Origin: a virus
DNA: 26,867 nt
Virus record (IMG/VR): IMGVR_UViG_3300025127_000017
Location: 64,001-90,867 of that record
Direction: 5' to 3' (one strand)
Shown: one piece after another, positions 11,939 through 19,594 of the stretch
Layout: each line of letters begins with the position of its first letter
Numbering within the stretch: position 1 is the first letter of the stretch
Translations under genes and position numbers: made by a program
The notes under the pieces: model-generated
Seen by the model: only the letters and a program-made list of their open reading frames with translations
Databases searched by the model: none
Told to the model about the DNA's origin: nothing

Positions 11939-12316
11939 ATGGATTTAAAATCTTTCATATCCGAAGAAGCCCTAAAAATGATGATGCAAATTAACGGTTG
12001 GAAATTAATGAATCCTACTGTGATAAATAATATTGCCGTATTTAAGGCAGATTTTTACGACAACGAATCAATTATAGCAGTATCTCCTAAAGGTTCTCAA
12101 ATTAGAAGTTTAGGAACTACTGTTGTTAAATATCAAAATAAAATATTCAATTCAATATCTGAACTAATAAAAGAGTTTGGAAACAAAGTAATAGACTCAT
12201 TCGATGAATGGCAATTTATCGAGGAAAAAGAATGGGTTGTTTTTAAGGAAGGTGTATGGATGTATTCCTTTACCACTTTAGATAAATTGCCTAAAACAAC
12301 AAAATTAAGGTGTTAA
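11939..12316 (+). CDS. Hypothetical protein (125 aa)
   Basis: I chose ATG 11939 (MDLKSFISEEALKMMMQ), since any earlier start would translate the terminator. No clear ribosome site precedes it, and the initiation mode is unclear. The protein shows alternating strands (AVFKADFYDNESIIAVSPKG, EWVVFKEGVWMYSF in part) and a central helix. No family is recognised. Its position just after the terminator makes it the first gene of the downstream block, although no clear TATA box is visible. Confidence 0.6.
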   Translation: MDLKSFISEEALKMMMQINGWKLMNPTVINNIAVFKADFYDNESIIAVSPKGSQIRSLGTTVVKYQNKIFNSISELIKEFGNKVIDSFDEWQFIEEKEWVVFKEGVWMYSFTTLDKLPKTTKLRC

Positions 12317-12318
12317 TT

Positions 12319-14178
12319 ATGACGACAGAAAAAGAGATTTTATCAGACATTACTGTGCATATGAAATATGCTCGGTATCAAGAAGAAGTACAAAGAAGAG
12401 AAACATGGACTGAAATTGTTAAAAGAAACATGAATATGCATATTAAGAAATATCCAGATTTAGAAAGCGAAATAGTAGATGTTTATGATAATTTTGTAAT
12501 CACTAAGAAAGTGTTGCCTTCTATGCGGTCAATGCAGTTTGGTGGTAAGCCTATTGAAATTTCTCCGAATAGAGTCTACAATTGTGCATATTTACCAATT
12601 GATTCGATTGTATCTTTTTCAGAAAGTATGTTTCTTCTTTTAGGAGGAACAGGAGTAGGTTATTCTGTTCAGCGACATCACATTGAAGAATTACCAGAAA
12701 TTGTTCAACCTAATCCGAATCGAACTCGAAGATACTTAATTGCTGATTCAATTGAAGGTTGGGCTGATTCTGTTAAGGTTCTATTAGAATGTTATACGGG
12801 TATTCGTTCTTCTTCTCCAGTATTTGATTATTCAGATATTAGACCAAAAGGTTCTCTATTAAGAACCAGTGGTGGAAAAGCCCCGGGTTTTCAGCCATTA
12901 AGGGAGTGTTTAGTTAAAATAGAAGGTATTCTTCAAAATATTTCTGTTGGCGAGAAATTAAAATCGGTTCAAGTTCATGATATTATGTGTCATTTGGCTG
13001 ATGCGGTATTAGCAGGTGGAATTCGTAGAGCCGCTATGATTAGTTTGTTTAGTGCTGATGATACAGATATGATTGCTTGTAAATCTGGTAATTGGTGGGA
13101 AAACAATGCTCAACGTGGAAGGGCCAACAATTCAGCAGTTATTCTTCGTCATCGAGTAACAAAAGAGTTTTTCATGGAATTATGGGAACGCATTCAACAT
13201 AGTGGTTCGGGAGAACCTGCTATTTATTTCAGCAATGATAAGGATTGGGGAACTAATCCTTGTTGTGAAATTGCATTAAGACCTTATCAATTTTGTAATC
13301 TTACAGAAGTGAATGCTTCAAATGTTACCGACCAATTTGATTTAGAAGCCAGAGTTAAGGCTGCTTCGTTTTTAGGAACATTACAAGCAGGATATACTGA
13401 CTTCCATTATCTAAGAGAAATTTGGCAAAAGAATAGTGAAAAAGATTCATTACTCGGAGTATCAATGACAGGTATTGCGTCTGGAGTCGTTGAGAAATTA
13501 GATTTAGAAATGGCTGCGTTTGCTGCTAAAATGGAAAATAAAAGAGTTGCGAATATTATTGGAATTAATGAAGCAAGTAGAGTTACTTGTGTAAAGCCAG
13601 CAGGAACTACTTCTCTTGTATTAGGAACTTCAAGTGGTATTCATGCGTGGCATGATAAGTATTACATTCGTCGGGTTAGAGTTGGAAAGAATGAAGCAAT
13701 TTATTCTTATTTAGCAGTTCATCATCCAGAATTAGTGGAAGATGAATATTTCAATCCAACAGAACAAGCAGTTATTTCTATTCCACAAAAAGCACCATCC
13801 GATGCAACAATTAGAACAGAAAATGTGTTTGATTTATTAGACCGAGTTAAGAACTTTAGCATTCGTTGGGTTCGTGAAGGTCATAGGGATGGATTGAATA
13901 CACATAATGTTTCTGCAACAATTTCAATTAAAGAAAATGAATGGGATGACGTTGGAGAATGGATGTGGATGAATAGACACTATTACAACGGATTATCTGT
14001 ATTGCCTTATGATGGTGGAACATACAAACAAGCACCGTTTGAAACAATTACAAAGAAAGAGTATGAAAAACTTGTAGGTAATTTATCTGAAATTGATTTA
14101 ACCCAAGTAATTGAAAGTCAAGATAATACAAACCTATCGGGTGAATTAGCCTGTGCAGGTGGAGAATGTGAAATCTAA
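12319..14178 (+). CDS. nrdJ: Adenosylcobalamin-dependent class II ribonucleotide reductase (619 aa)
   Basis: The enzyme reduces ribonucleotides to deoxyribonucleotides with a B12-generated thiyl radical and no separate radical subunit. Seen here are C89 (NCAYLP) and C326 (FCNLTEVN), which form the redox pair; N313-x-C315-x-E317 (NPCCEI), the radical and proton-relay triad; and the tail C612-x4-C617 (CAGGECEI), which shuttles reducing power. The spacing matches the monomeric Lactobacillus-type enzyme, but the chain is shorter (619 against about 740 aa), as in phage versions. ATG 12319 follows AAGGTGTTAATT. B12 must come from the host or environment. Confidence 0.93.
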   Translation: MTTEKEILSDITVHMKYARYQEEVQRRETWTEIVKRNMNMHIKKYPDLESEIVDVYDNFVITKKVLPSMRSMQFGGKPIEISPNRVYNCAYLPIDSIVSFSESMFLLLGGTGVGYSVQRHHIEELPEIVQPNPNRTRRYLIADSIEGWADSVKVLLECYTGIRSSSPVFDYSDIRPKGSLLRTSGGKAPGFQPLRECLVKIEGILQNISVGEKLKSVQVHDIMCHLADAVLAGGIRRAAMISLFSADDTDMIACKSGNWWENNAQRGRANNSAVILRHRVTKEFFMELWERIQHSGSGEPAIYFSNDKDWGTNPCCEIALRPYQFCNLTEVNASNVTDQFDLEARVKAASFLGTLQAGYTDFHYLREIWQKNSEKDSLLGVSMTGIASGVVEKLDLEMAAFAAKMENKRVANIIGINEASRVTCVKPAGTTSLVLGTSSGIHAWHDKYYIRRVRVGKNEAIYSYLAVHHPELVEDEYFNPTEQAVISIPQKAPSDATIRTENVFDLLDRVKNFSIRWVREGHRDGLNTHNVSATISIKENEWDDVGEWMWMNRHYYNGLSVLPYDGGTYKQAPFETITKKEYEKLVGNLSEIDLTQVIESQDNTNLSGELACAGGECEI

Positions 14179-14530
14179 TCGGGCTTTAAGAAACATTTCT
14201 TACGCTGATTTCAAAGCGTATGTTCAATTGAATGCAAAGAGATTCTCGTTAGAATCTCAAGAAAGATTAGAAAAAACATTTAATGTCTGCGACCAGTTAG
14301 AAAACGAACATGATAGAAAGGTAAGGTTATATAATGTGCTTTACCACAAGTGTTTGTGGGATATTGACGAAGCCAAAGAGGTTGGTTTCGTTCTTTTCCT
14401 AGAAGACGAACTTAAAGATGTTGGGGAAATGTTTTCTTATTACCGTAATAACGATATAAACTATATAGATGAAATAAATAATAAATATAGAGGTATGAAA
14501 AATGAAAGAAAAGAATCCAGACTTTGTTAA
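14168..14530 (+). CDS. Hypothetical helical protein (120 aa)
   Basis: It overlaps the end of the reductase gene. I chose GTG 14168 because GGTGGAGAAT precedes it; an ATG at 14153 is the alternative. The product is basic at the N-terminus then acidic and helical (RFSLESQERLEKTFNVCDQL). No family is recognised. Coupling to nrdJ suggests a linked role but does not show one. Confidence 0.55.
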   Translation: MKSNRALRNISYADFKAYVQLNAKRFSLESQERLEKTFNVCDQLENEHDRKVRLYNVLYHKCLWDIDEAKEVGFVLFLEDELKDVGEMFSYYRNNDINYIDEINNKYRGMKNERKESRLC

Positions 14531-14669
14531 AAGTCATAGAGCATACGGCAAAAGAGTAGCAACTCGTTGCCGCATTTGTGGGGGTCAATTATTGATTCCC
14601 GAAGAAATAAAAAGACAAGTTCACGAAGTATGTGAGAAAAAAATAGATGATAATATGTATATGATGTGA
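14502..14669 (+). CDS. Small zinc-finger protein (55 aa)
   Basis: ATG 14502 follows GAGGTATGAAAA and overlaps the previous gene by 29 bases. The product has CRICGGQL then H-x3-C (QVHEVC), a CCHC zinc knuckle resembling small HNH-less treble clefs, with a basic N-terminus. It probably binds nucleic acid. Confidence 0.6.
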   Translation: MKEKNPDFVKSHRAYGKRVATRCRICGGQLLIPEEIKRQVHEVCEKKIDDNMYMM

Positions 14670-14673
14670 TGAT

Positions 14674-15921
14674 ATGGAAGATGAAAAGAATAAATTAATA
14701 ATAAGAATAGGAAAGGTAGATGACACGCAAGCCCACTTTGAAACACAAATATTTTGTGATAACATTCGTTTAAACAAAATATGTCGAATCTTTCCTAGAA
14801 ACTTTGCACATAAAAAAGACCCAACTAATTCGGCAATTGCTGAATTTGTTAGTAAACAGTTAATAGGTTCTCGAAGAAGAGGCTATAATAACAATTATCT
14901 AGGTCTACCTAGAAGTGAAGATTTTGAAGTGTTTTTAACAATCGGAACATTACCTGTATTTATTCAAAGAAAGGGTAATCGTTTTTCTTTAAATGGTGTT
15001 GAGAAATCTAAAATCATTATTTGCGAAACTCTATCAAGAATTATTTATAAGTCTTGTTTTGAAGAAGATACTTCTGTACTTTTATCTGTTATGCATCACT
15101 ATCTAAATATGCCCGAAAATATTCGGCATGTACTAGAGAATCGTTTAGCATATTATTTCTTCGATGAAGGGTATCATCGTCATGATGTCTTAATCAATGT
15201 AGAACAGATTGGTTCAGATGAATTTGCACTAGAAATTTCTGATGGTGTTTGGGGAACCATTACTACTGCTAACCTAAATACTATGGTTAATTCATATGTT
15301 CACAATAAAAAGCGTGGACATTGGAAAGACTTAACCCCGTCAGTTCTCTTTGAACGATTAATTGGTCGCCCATGTTCTGAATCGGAACATAAACTTATGG
15401 TAGAGTTTTTGAAACAAAATCGAAAGGATGGTATTGTTGAAGATAAGGCGTTAGAACTTCTCCAAGAAGTAAATGAAAAATATGATAATATCTATGTATC
15501 TTGGGATGAACCCGATAAAAACGGAAATCGCTACCCTAAAGAAGTGCTCGTTCGTGGAAAAGGATATGATTGGAAAATTGAACCTTCTCGCTATAAAGCA
15601 AGTGGAACGCAGGATGTTCGTTCTTATGTTTGGGGAAGTGAAGAAACTCTTTGTTACGATAGAAATGGAAATAAAATCCTTGATGAAGAAGGTAATCATA
15701 TTAAAGTAACGAAAGGCGGTCATTGGAAAGGCCCAATATGCATTGATAATATGCAAAGTGGTTCTTCAATTGGTGACCAATTCGTTGCAAGAGCATTGGC
15801 ATTTCTAAATGATACTATGACAGTTTCGAGAGTTTCTACGATTAAGAGGTATTTAACTGATGAAGAAAATTCTCTCAGAAACCCTACTCTAACAATGGCA
15901 ATAAATCCTTTGGGGGAATAG
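14674..15921 (+). CDS. Large protein of unknown function (415 aa)
   Basis: ATG 14674 lies four bases after the previous stop (GTGATGAT region as weak ribosome site). The protein is soluble with no transmembrane segment. It has a mixed N-terminal half with repeated strands (LIIRIGKVDD, FEVFLTIGTLPVFIQ), a helical middle rich in Glu and Lys, and a Gly/Asp/Trp-rich C-terminal third (YVWGSEE...GHWKGPICIDNMQSG). I recognise no domain. It lies between the reductase and TFB genes; a replication or transcription role is possible but not shown. Confidence 0.7.
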   Translation: MEDEKNKLIIRIGKVDDTQAHFETQIFCDNIRLNKICRIFPRNFAHKKDPTNSAIAEFVSKQLIGSRRRGYNNNYLGLPRSEDFEVFLTIGTLPVFIQRKGNRFSLNGVEKSKIIICETLSRIIYKSCFEEDTSVLLSVMHHYLNMPENIRHVLENRLAYYFFDEGYHRHDVLINVEQIGSDEFALEISDGVWGTITTANLNTMVNSYVHNKKRGHWKDLTPSVLFERLIGRPCSESEHKLMVEFLKQNRKDGIVEDKALELLQEVNEKYDNIYVSWDEPDKNGNRYPKEVLVRGKGYDWKIEPSRYKASGTQDVRSYVWGSEETLCYDRNGNKILDEEGNHIKVTKGGHWKGPICIDNMQSGSSIGDQFVARALAFLNDTMTVSRVSTIKRYLTDEENSLRNPTLTMAINPLGE

Positions 15922-15923
15922 TA

Positions 15924-16784
15924 ATGATTAGTTGTGAAGAATGTGGATGTAGAGAATTCTCTTTTAATGAAAGACTAGGAGAAAAAGAATGTTCTAATTG
16001 TGGACTTGTGTTGATTTATGATGCCTTTGAAGAGCAGGTCATTCTCTCAAAGGAGGGTGAACTTGTAAGAAATCCTGATAATAATAGACTAGGCTCTATC
16101 ATTACAGGAAAGGGTTCATATAAGTTCAATCGTGGTGGACTAAACAATAATATGTCTACTCACATTAACAAAGCACTTGTGATGTCAAATATGATTCTAG
16201 CAAGATTAGGCTTTTCATCAATTAAGCGTGATGCTGAGATGATGTATATGTCTTTGTACGAAAAGAATGTTTTTGGTGCGTCTAATCTTGAAATCAGATG
16301 TAGTGCAATGGTCTATATTCTTCTCGAAGAAAATGGAACACCAGTAAAGACAAAAGATATTATTAAGGAGTTTGATTGTAATATTAAACTCGTAAATAAG
16401 ATGATTAGAAAGATTCGCAAACATAGGAAACCAAACATGAGAGATAACTCATTATTTAAGTTTAAGCGTGAACTTTCTAAATTGACAGACGACTTAGCCT
16501 TTCATCTGAAAGCAACAGAAGTTTATGAATTCTTTGAAGGAGTTATTCGAGATAGTCATTTCAACAAAGGTAAAAGTTATGATGCGACTATTTGTTGGAT
16601 TACAGTAAATATGTTCAATTGGCATCCTATCAATAGAGGAATGATTTCTGATAGGTTAGGATTAAGCACCGTAGCAATATGGAAGCAAACTCAATTAGTT
16701 CTTGAACTAATTGGTTTAGCAAACGCAAAAGAAGTCAAAGGTAAAACCTTTGCAGATTTAATAAATACAAAAGAAGAGGAATGA
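15924..16784 (+). CDS. tfb: Transcription initiation factor B, viral TFB (286 aa)
   Basis: TFB binds the TBP-TATA complex and recruits archaeal RNA polymerase. The zinc ribbon C4-x2-C7-x15-C23-x2-C26 is followed by a linker (VRNPDNNRLGSIITGKGSYKF, in part) that stands where the B-reader normally lies, then two cyclin-like repeats. The first runs from NMILARLGF to about residue 170. The second is around HLKATEVYEFFEGVI and ends with a helix-turn-helix-like SDRLGLSTVAIWKQTQLVLELIG. The length is close to cellular TFB (about 300 aa). ATG 15924 follows GGGGGAATAGTA. It could steer host polymerase to the viral TATA promoters. Confidence 0.88.
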   Translation: MISCEECGCREFSFNERLGEKECSNCGLVLIYDAFEEQVILSKEGELVRNPDNNRLGSIITGKGSYKFNRGGLNNNMSTHINKALVMSNMILARLGFSSIKRDAEMMYMSLYEKNVFGASNLEIRCSAMVYILLEENGTPVKTKDIIKEFDCNIKLVNKMIRKIRKHRKPNMRDNSLFKFKRELSKLTDDLAFHLKATEVYEFFEGVIRDSHFNKGKSYDATICWITVNMFNWHPINRGMISDRLGLSTVAIWKQTQLVLELIGLANAKEVKGKTFADLINTKEEE

Positions 16785-16786
16785 AT

Positions 16787-16945
16787 ATGGACGATAAACA
16801 ATTAATTTTTGAATTAGAACAAATAATAGAATACATAAGAAATACAGGAAGAATGGAGAAAAAGAAAGAAGTTTCTGGATTTTTCTTATCCATTATGGAA
16901 AAAGTATTGACACCAGAAGAATACCTTGAATGGAGAGGTGAATAA
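16787..16945 (+). CDS. Small helical protein (52 aa, unknown)
   Basis: ATG 16787 follows GAGGAATGAAT at the end of tfb. The product is a charged helical peptide (MDDKQLIFELEQIIEYIRNTG) ending EWRGE, whose codons overlap the ribosome site of the E1-like gene two bases on. No family is recognised. Confidence 0.55.
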   Translation: MDDKQLIFELEQIIEYIRNTGRMEKKKEVSGFFLSIMEKVLTPEEYLEWRGE

Positions 16946-16947
16946 AT

Positions 16948-17508
16948 ATGAAAAGAAAAATATTAGTAATTGGAGCAGGTGGAATTGGTTCGTTTTTGAT
17001 TCAGTTCTTAGATAAAGTTGGGCTATATGACATTACAGTTGCAGACCCCGACATTGTTGAAGAGAAGAACTTAACGTATCAAAACTTTAAGAAAGGACAT
17101 ATTGGACAGAATAAGGCATTAGTTATGAGAGATACATACTCTAGTGTTGGTTTTGGTAATACATTCAAAATTCTTTCAGAAAAACAAATGCAAGGATATG
17201 ACTTGGTTGTGTGTTGTGTGGATAACTTAGGAGTAAGACGCACGTTATACAACACAAGTCTTAAGTGGCTTGACCTTAGAGCGCAAGGTAGGAACTCGGC
17301 TTTAATTTCATCGCTTTCCGACCCAATGCTTTATGATAGCCTATTGGCAGGAGATGATAGAAGTTTCAGTTGTCAGGGAGATTCTTGGGATGGAACTAAC
17401 AAAAACGTTCAATTCATGCAAATTGTAATTGCAGGAATGGGCGCACAATGGACACAAAAATTCTTTAACGAAGAAGAAGTAAAAGATTTCGTTATGATTA
17501 ACCTATAA
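16948..17508 (+). CDS. E1/ThiF-like ubiquitin-activating adenylyltransferase (186 aa)
   Basis: Enzymes of this family adenylate the C-terminal glycine of a ubiquitin-like protein. Features are the Rossmann nucleotide loop GAGGIG (9-14), D33-P-D35 at the end of strand 2, NLTYQNF (41-47) in the place of NLxRQ, G53-x2-K56, and C90-V-D92-N with the Mg-binding Asp. SCQ at 141-143 gives a candidate thioester Cys (C142). The usual Arg of NLxRQ is Tyr (Y44). It is short (186 against about 245 aa for ThiF) and lacks CxxC zinc pairs. Partners in this window are the Ubl at 11644 and the JAMM peptidase at 18294. Confidence 0.85.
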   Translation: MKRKILVIGAGGIGSFLIQFLDKVGLYDITVADPDIVEEKNLTYQNFKKGHIGQNKALVMRDTYSSVGFGNTFKILSEKQMQGYDLVVCCVDNLGVRRTLYNTSLKWLDLRAQGRNSALISSLSDPMLYDSLLAGDDRSFSCQGDSWDGTNKNVQFMQIVIAGMGAQWTQKFFNEEEVKDFVMINL

Positions 17509-17521
17509 GGAGATGAAAAAT

Positions 17522-18307
17522 ATGGTAAAACAAAATAACAAATGGACAGCAGAACAAACAGCATTTATGTATTTGCATTTGAATAAAACAGCAAAGCAAA
17601 TCTATAAAAAGTTTGTAGACAAATTTGGAGAAGTAAGAACTTTTAAGTCAGTTGAAGTAAAGGCTTCTTCCTTGAGAAAGAATAAAGTTGGGTCTAAACT
17701 TGTGGCAAATACAAGAGCAGTTGGTAAAAAGATTAAGCCTAGCCCTAAGCCTACAAAAAAGCCTTCAAAGAAAAGTATTCCTAATAGGAAGGAATGTCGA
17801 ACTTGTGGAGTTAAGTTGACAAAAGATAACCAATATCCGTCAATGAGAAAGAATAACGCACGACAATGTAAAAAGTGTTGGAGCGATTATCTTAAGGAGC
17901 GCAAGAAACTTAAGAAGGTTCTTTCTGCAAAGACAGAAAAGGTTGGTTCTAAGAAAAAGCAATCTCGACCTAACATTACTGAAGATGCGGATATTATTCT
18001 TGCTGATAAGGATGAGCAAATTCTAAGGCTTAATCAATATCTTGAACAACGAAAGAAAGAGATTAAGAATCTAAAGGCAACAGTCAAGAATCTTAAACTA
18101 CAAATTCAAACTCTTACAGATACAGCCGTATTGTCTGAAAAATCATGGAAGGCAGCATTTGAGAAGTACACAAAGAAAATGGAAATTCTTTTGGCTGATG
18201 CAAAGAAAGAGCCTCTTACTCGTCGAGAACGACGAAAGTTGAAGAAGCAACAAAAACTACAAGCAAAATTGGATAAACTAGTAGGTGAGAATAATGATAC
18301 CGTATGA
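17522..18307 (+). CDS. Myb-like, zinc-finger and coiled-coil protein (261 aa)
   Basis: ATG 17522 follows AAGGAGATGAAAAAT. Residues 7-55 (WTAEQTAFMYLHLNKTAKQI, then R-x-F-K-S-V-E-V) fit a Myb/SANT-type helix-turn-helix. A Lys/Pro linker follows, then CRTCGV...QCKKCWSDYLKERKK near 92-125, a CxxC...CxxC treble-clef-like finger. A long coiled coil runs from about 158 to 240, and the end is very basic. It is very Lys-rich and probably binds DNA. It sits between the E1-like and JAMM genes and overlaps the latter by 14 bases, so it could be a target, scaffold or ligase-like partner of the Ubl system, but that is inference. Confidence 0.65.
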   Translation: MVKQNNKWTAEQTAFMYLHLNKTAKQIYKKFVDKFGEVRTFKSVEVKASSLRKNKVGSKLVANTRAVGKKIKPSPKPTKKPSKKSIPNRKECRTCGVKLTKDNQYPSMRKNNARQCKKCWSDYLKERKKLKKVLSAKTEKVGSKKKQSRPNITEDADIILADKDEQILRLNQYLEQRKKEIKNLKATVKNLKLQIQTLTDTAVLSEKSWKAAFEKYTKKMEILLADAKKEPLTRRERRKLKKQQKLQAKLDKLVGENNDTV

Positions 18308-18797
18308 AGAAGAATTAAAAAATCGAAGAGATTACGTTGAGGAATCAATTAAAGAAACATGGAATGCTAGAACTGATTGGTATAATGAACACTCAGATTT
18401 TGAACCATTTGCAGAAACAAGTTTCTTTGGTGTTATTTGGAATATGTCCACAAAAATCCTACCACACCTTGAAGTTCAAGTTGTAATTGACGATAACGAT
18501 AATTGTTTCGTATCTTCTGGTTCAACAGGTTTTGTATCTTTTATGCAACAACCAACAGGGATGAAATTACCGATTAAGTGTTGGATTCATACTCATCCTT
18601 TTGGTAGAGCATATTTTAGCGGAACTGATTGGAATACTGTCAATATTTGGCAGACAAAAATGAAAGAAGCATATGTTCTCGGTGGTCGAGAACATTTTGG
18701 TTTTTGGCAGAATACTGACCCACATACTCTCTTTATTCAAGAAAGCAATATGGGTGAAAGTTATTATCAAAATCAATACAGGGAGGAAGAAGAATGA
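18294..18797 (+). CDS. JAMM/MPN+ metallopeptidase (167 aa)
   Basis: The full JAMM zinc motif H99-x-H101-x7-S109-x2-D112 is present (WIHTHPFGRAYFSGTD), with E41 (ETSFFGVIW) as the likely catalytic Glu. JAMM enzymes cleave after the C-terminal glycine of ubiquitin-like proteins, either to mature precursors or to free conjugates. Start ATG 18294 follows GTAGGTGAGAATA; a GTG at 18285 lies within that site. The tail is REEEE. Its gene overlaps the upstream zinc-finger gene, one gene after the E1-like enzyme. Confidence 0.85.
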   Translation: MIPYEEELKNRRDYVEESIKETWNARTDWYNEHSDFEPFAETSFFGVIWNMSTKILPHLEVQVVIDDNDNCFVSSGSTGFVSFMQQPTGMKLPIKCWIHTHPFGRAYFSGTDWNTVNIWQTKMKEAYVLGGREHFGFWQNTDPHTLFIQESNMGESYYQNQYREEEE

Positions 18798-19009
18798 GAA
18801 GTAAATCACCAGTAGCACAAAGAAGAGAAAAACACTTTGAAAATCATCCGAATGATAAAAACATTCGTAGTCCACAAAAAGGAGTAACATGGTCTAAAAA
18901 AACTGAACGTGATAAAAAACTAGAAGAGTTCCATCGAAATCATATTTGGACTTATACTGATATGACTTTAAAAAAGAAATGGGTTTATATCGGAGGCGAA
19001 GAGGAATGA
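18794..19009 (+). CDS. Small basic protein ending IGG-EEE (71 aa, unknown)
   Basis: ATG 18794 overlaps the JAMM stop as ATGA. The product is strongly basic (MRSKSPVAQRREKHFENHP, SKKTERDKKLEEF) and Trp-containing at its end (HIWTYTD...KKWVYIGGEEE). It lacks the strand pattern of a ubiquitin fold, so the terminal GG is probably chance. It may bind nucleic acid. Translation is probably coupled to the JAMM gene. Confidence 0.6.
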   Translation: MRSKSPVAQRREKHFENHPNDKNIRSPQKGVTWSKKTERDKKLEEFHRNHIWTYTDMTLKKKWVYIGGEEE

Positions 19010-19158
19010 AGTGCATAATTTGTAATGAATTTAGAGGGGCTAAAATACCAATAATTTATACATCTTCAAGAGCAGTTTGTTTTAAATGTATTCCAGAATT
19101 AGTAGATTCTTATATTACTCTAAGAGAAAGAAATTGGATAATGAGGGAGGAACAGTAA
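19006..19158 (+). CDS. Small four-Cys zinc protein (50 aa)
   Basis: ATG 19006 overlaps the previous stop as ATGA after GGAGGCGAAGAGGA. The product has CIIC (3-6) and CFKC (25-28), a compact zinc finger, then a helical tail. The final codons (MREEQ) carry GAGGGAGG, the ribosome site of the GroES-like gene that starts at once after its stop. Confidence 0.6.
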   Translation: MKCIICNEFRGAKIPIIYTSSRAVCFKCIPELVDSYITLRERNWIMREEQ

Positions 19159-19371
19159 ATGAAAGCATATGGAAAGTATTCAGTAGTATTACAGGACGAA
19201 GATACAGTAGGTCAAATTATTGTAAAAGAGAATAATGTCGGCATTGTTGTAGATAGTATGAATGAAGATATTATCGGAAAGCGTATTGTATTTTCTTTGA
19301 TGAAGCCTATTGAAGATTTAGGTGAATTTAAGTTTATTCACGATGATTGGATTTTGGCGGTGTTAGGGTGA
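19159..19371 (+). CDS. groS: GroES-like co-chaperonin (70 aa, short)
   Basis: The C-terminal pattern matches GroES/Cpn10: VGIVVDSMNEDIIGKRIVF fits the GEVVAVG...VGDxVxF strands, and FKFIHDDWILAVLG fits the closing ESDILAIVE. At 70 residues it is shorter than cellular GroES (about 95), so the mobile loop and roof loop are reduced or rearranged, as in T4 Gp31-type viral caps. It lies 220 bases upstream of the GroEL-like gene. The fold assignment rests on the C-terminal half and position, so it is moderately sure. Confidence 0.6.
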   Translation: MKAYGKYSVVLQDEDTVGQIIVKENNVGIVVDSMNEDIIGKRIVFSLMKPIEDLGEFKFIHDDWILAVLG

Positions 19372-19487
19372 AGTATGAAGGAATGTATAGAGAACTACAT
19401 TACATCGTAACTAGACCGTCTTATTCAGAAAGAATTAATTTGTTTTATGAATGGCACTTGAGACACAAAGGAGATGAAGAGGAATGA
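19368..19487 (+). CDS. Small protein (39 aa, unknown)
   Basis: GTG 19368 overlaps the previous stop; an in-frame ATG at 19383 would give 34 residues. The product (KYEGMYRELHYIVTRPSYSE, in part) ends KGDEEE, and its last codons form the ribosome site GGAGATGAAGAGGA of the next gene. It is supported mainly by the ATGA couplings at its 3' end. Confidence 0.45.
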   Translation: MKYEGMYRELHYIVTRPSYSERINLFYEWHLRHKGDEEE

Positions 19488-19594
19488 AGTATGAAGAATA
19501 TGAAAGAATCATAGAAGCGATAAGGGGATGCCCTATGTCTATAAAAGAAAATATAGCAATTACTAATTTTATTAGAGGATTGGTGAAAGAATGA
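19484..19594 (+). CDS. Small protein (36 aa, unknown)
   Basis: ATG 19484 and the stop both overlap neighbours as ATGA. The product starts MKYEEYERIIEAIRGCPMSI, close to the MKYEG start of the preceding peptide, and is helical. Its end (GLVKE) carries GGTGAAAGA, the ribosome site of the GroEL-like gene. Confidence 0.5.
   Translation: MKYEEYERIIEAIRGCPMSIKENIAITNFIRGLVKE

Noticed and set aside
18794-19009. Second ubiquitin-like modifier because the product ends IGG-EEE
   Set aside because: The protein is basic and helical without the beta-grasp pattern, and EEE tails are common here from ribosome-site coding.
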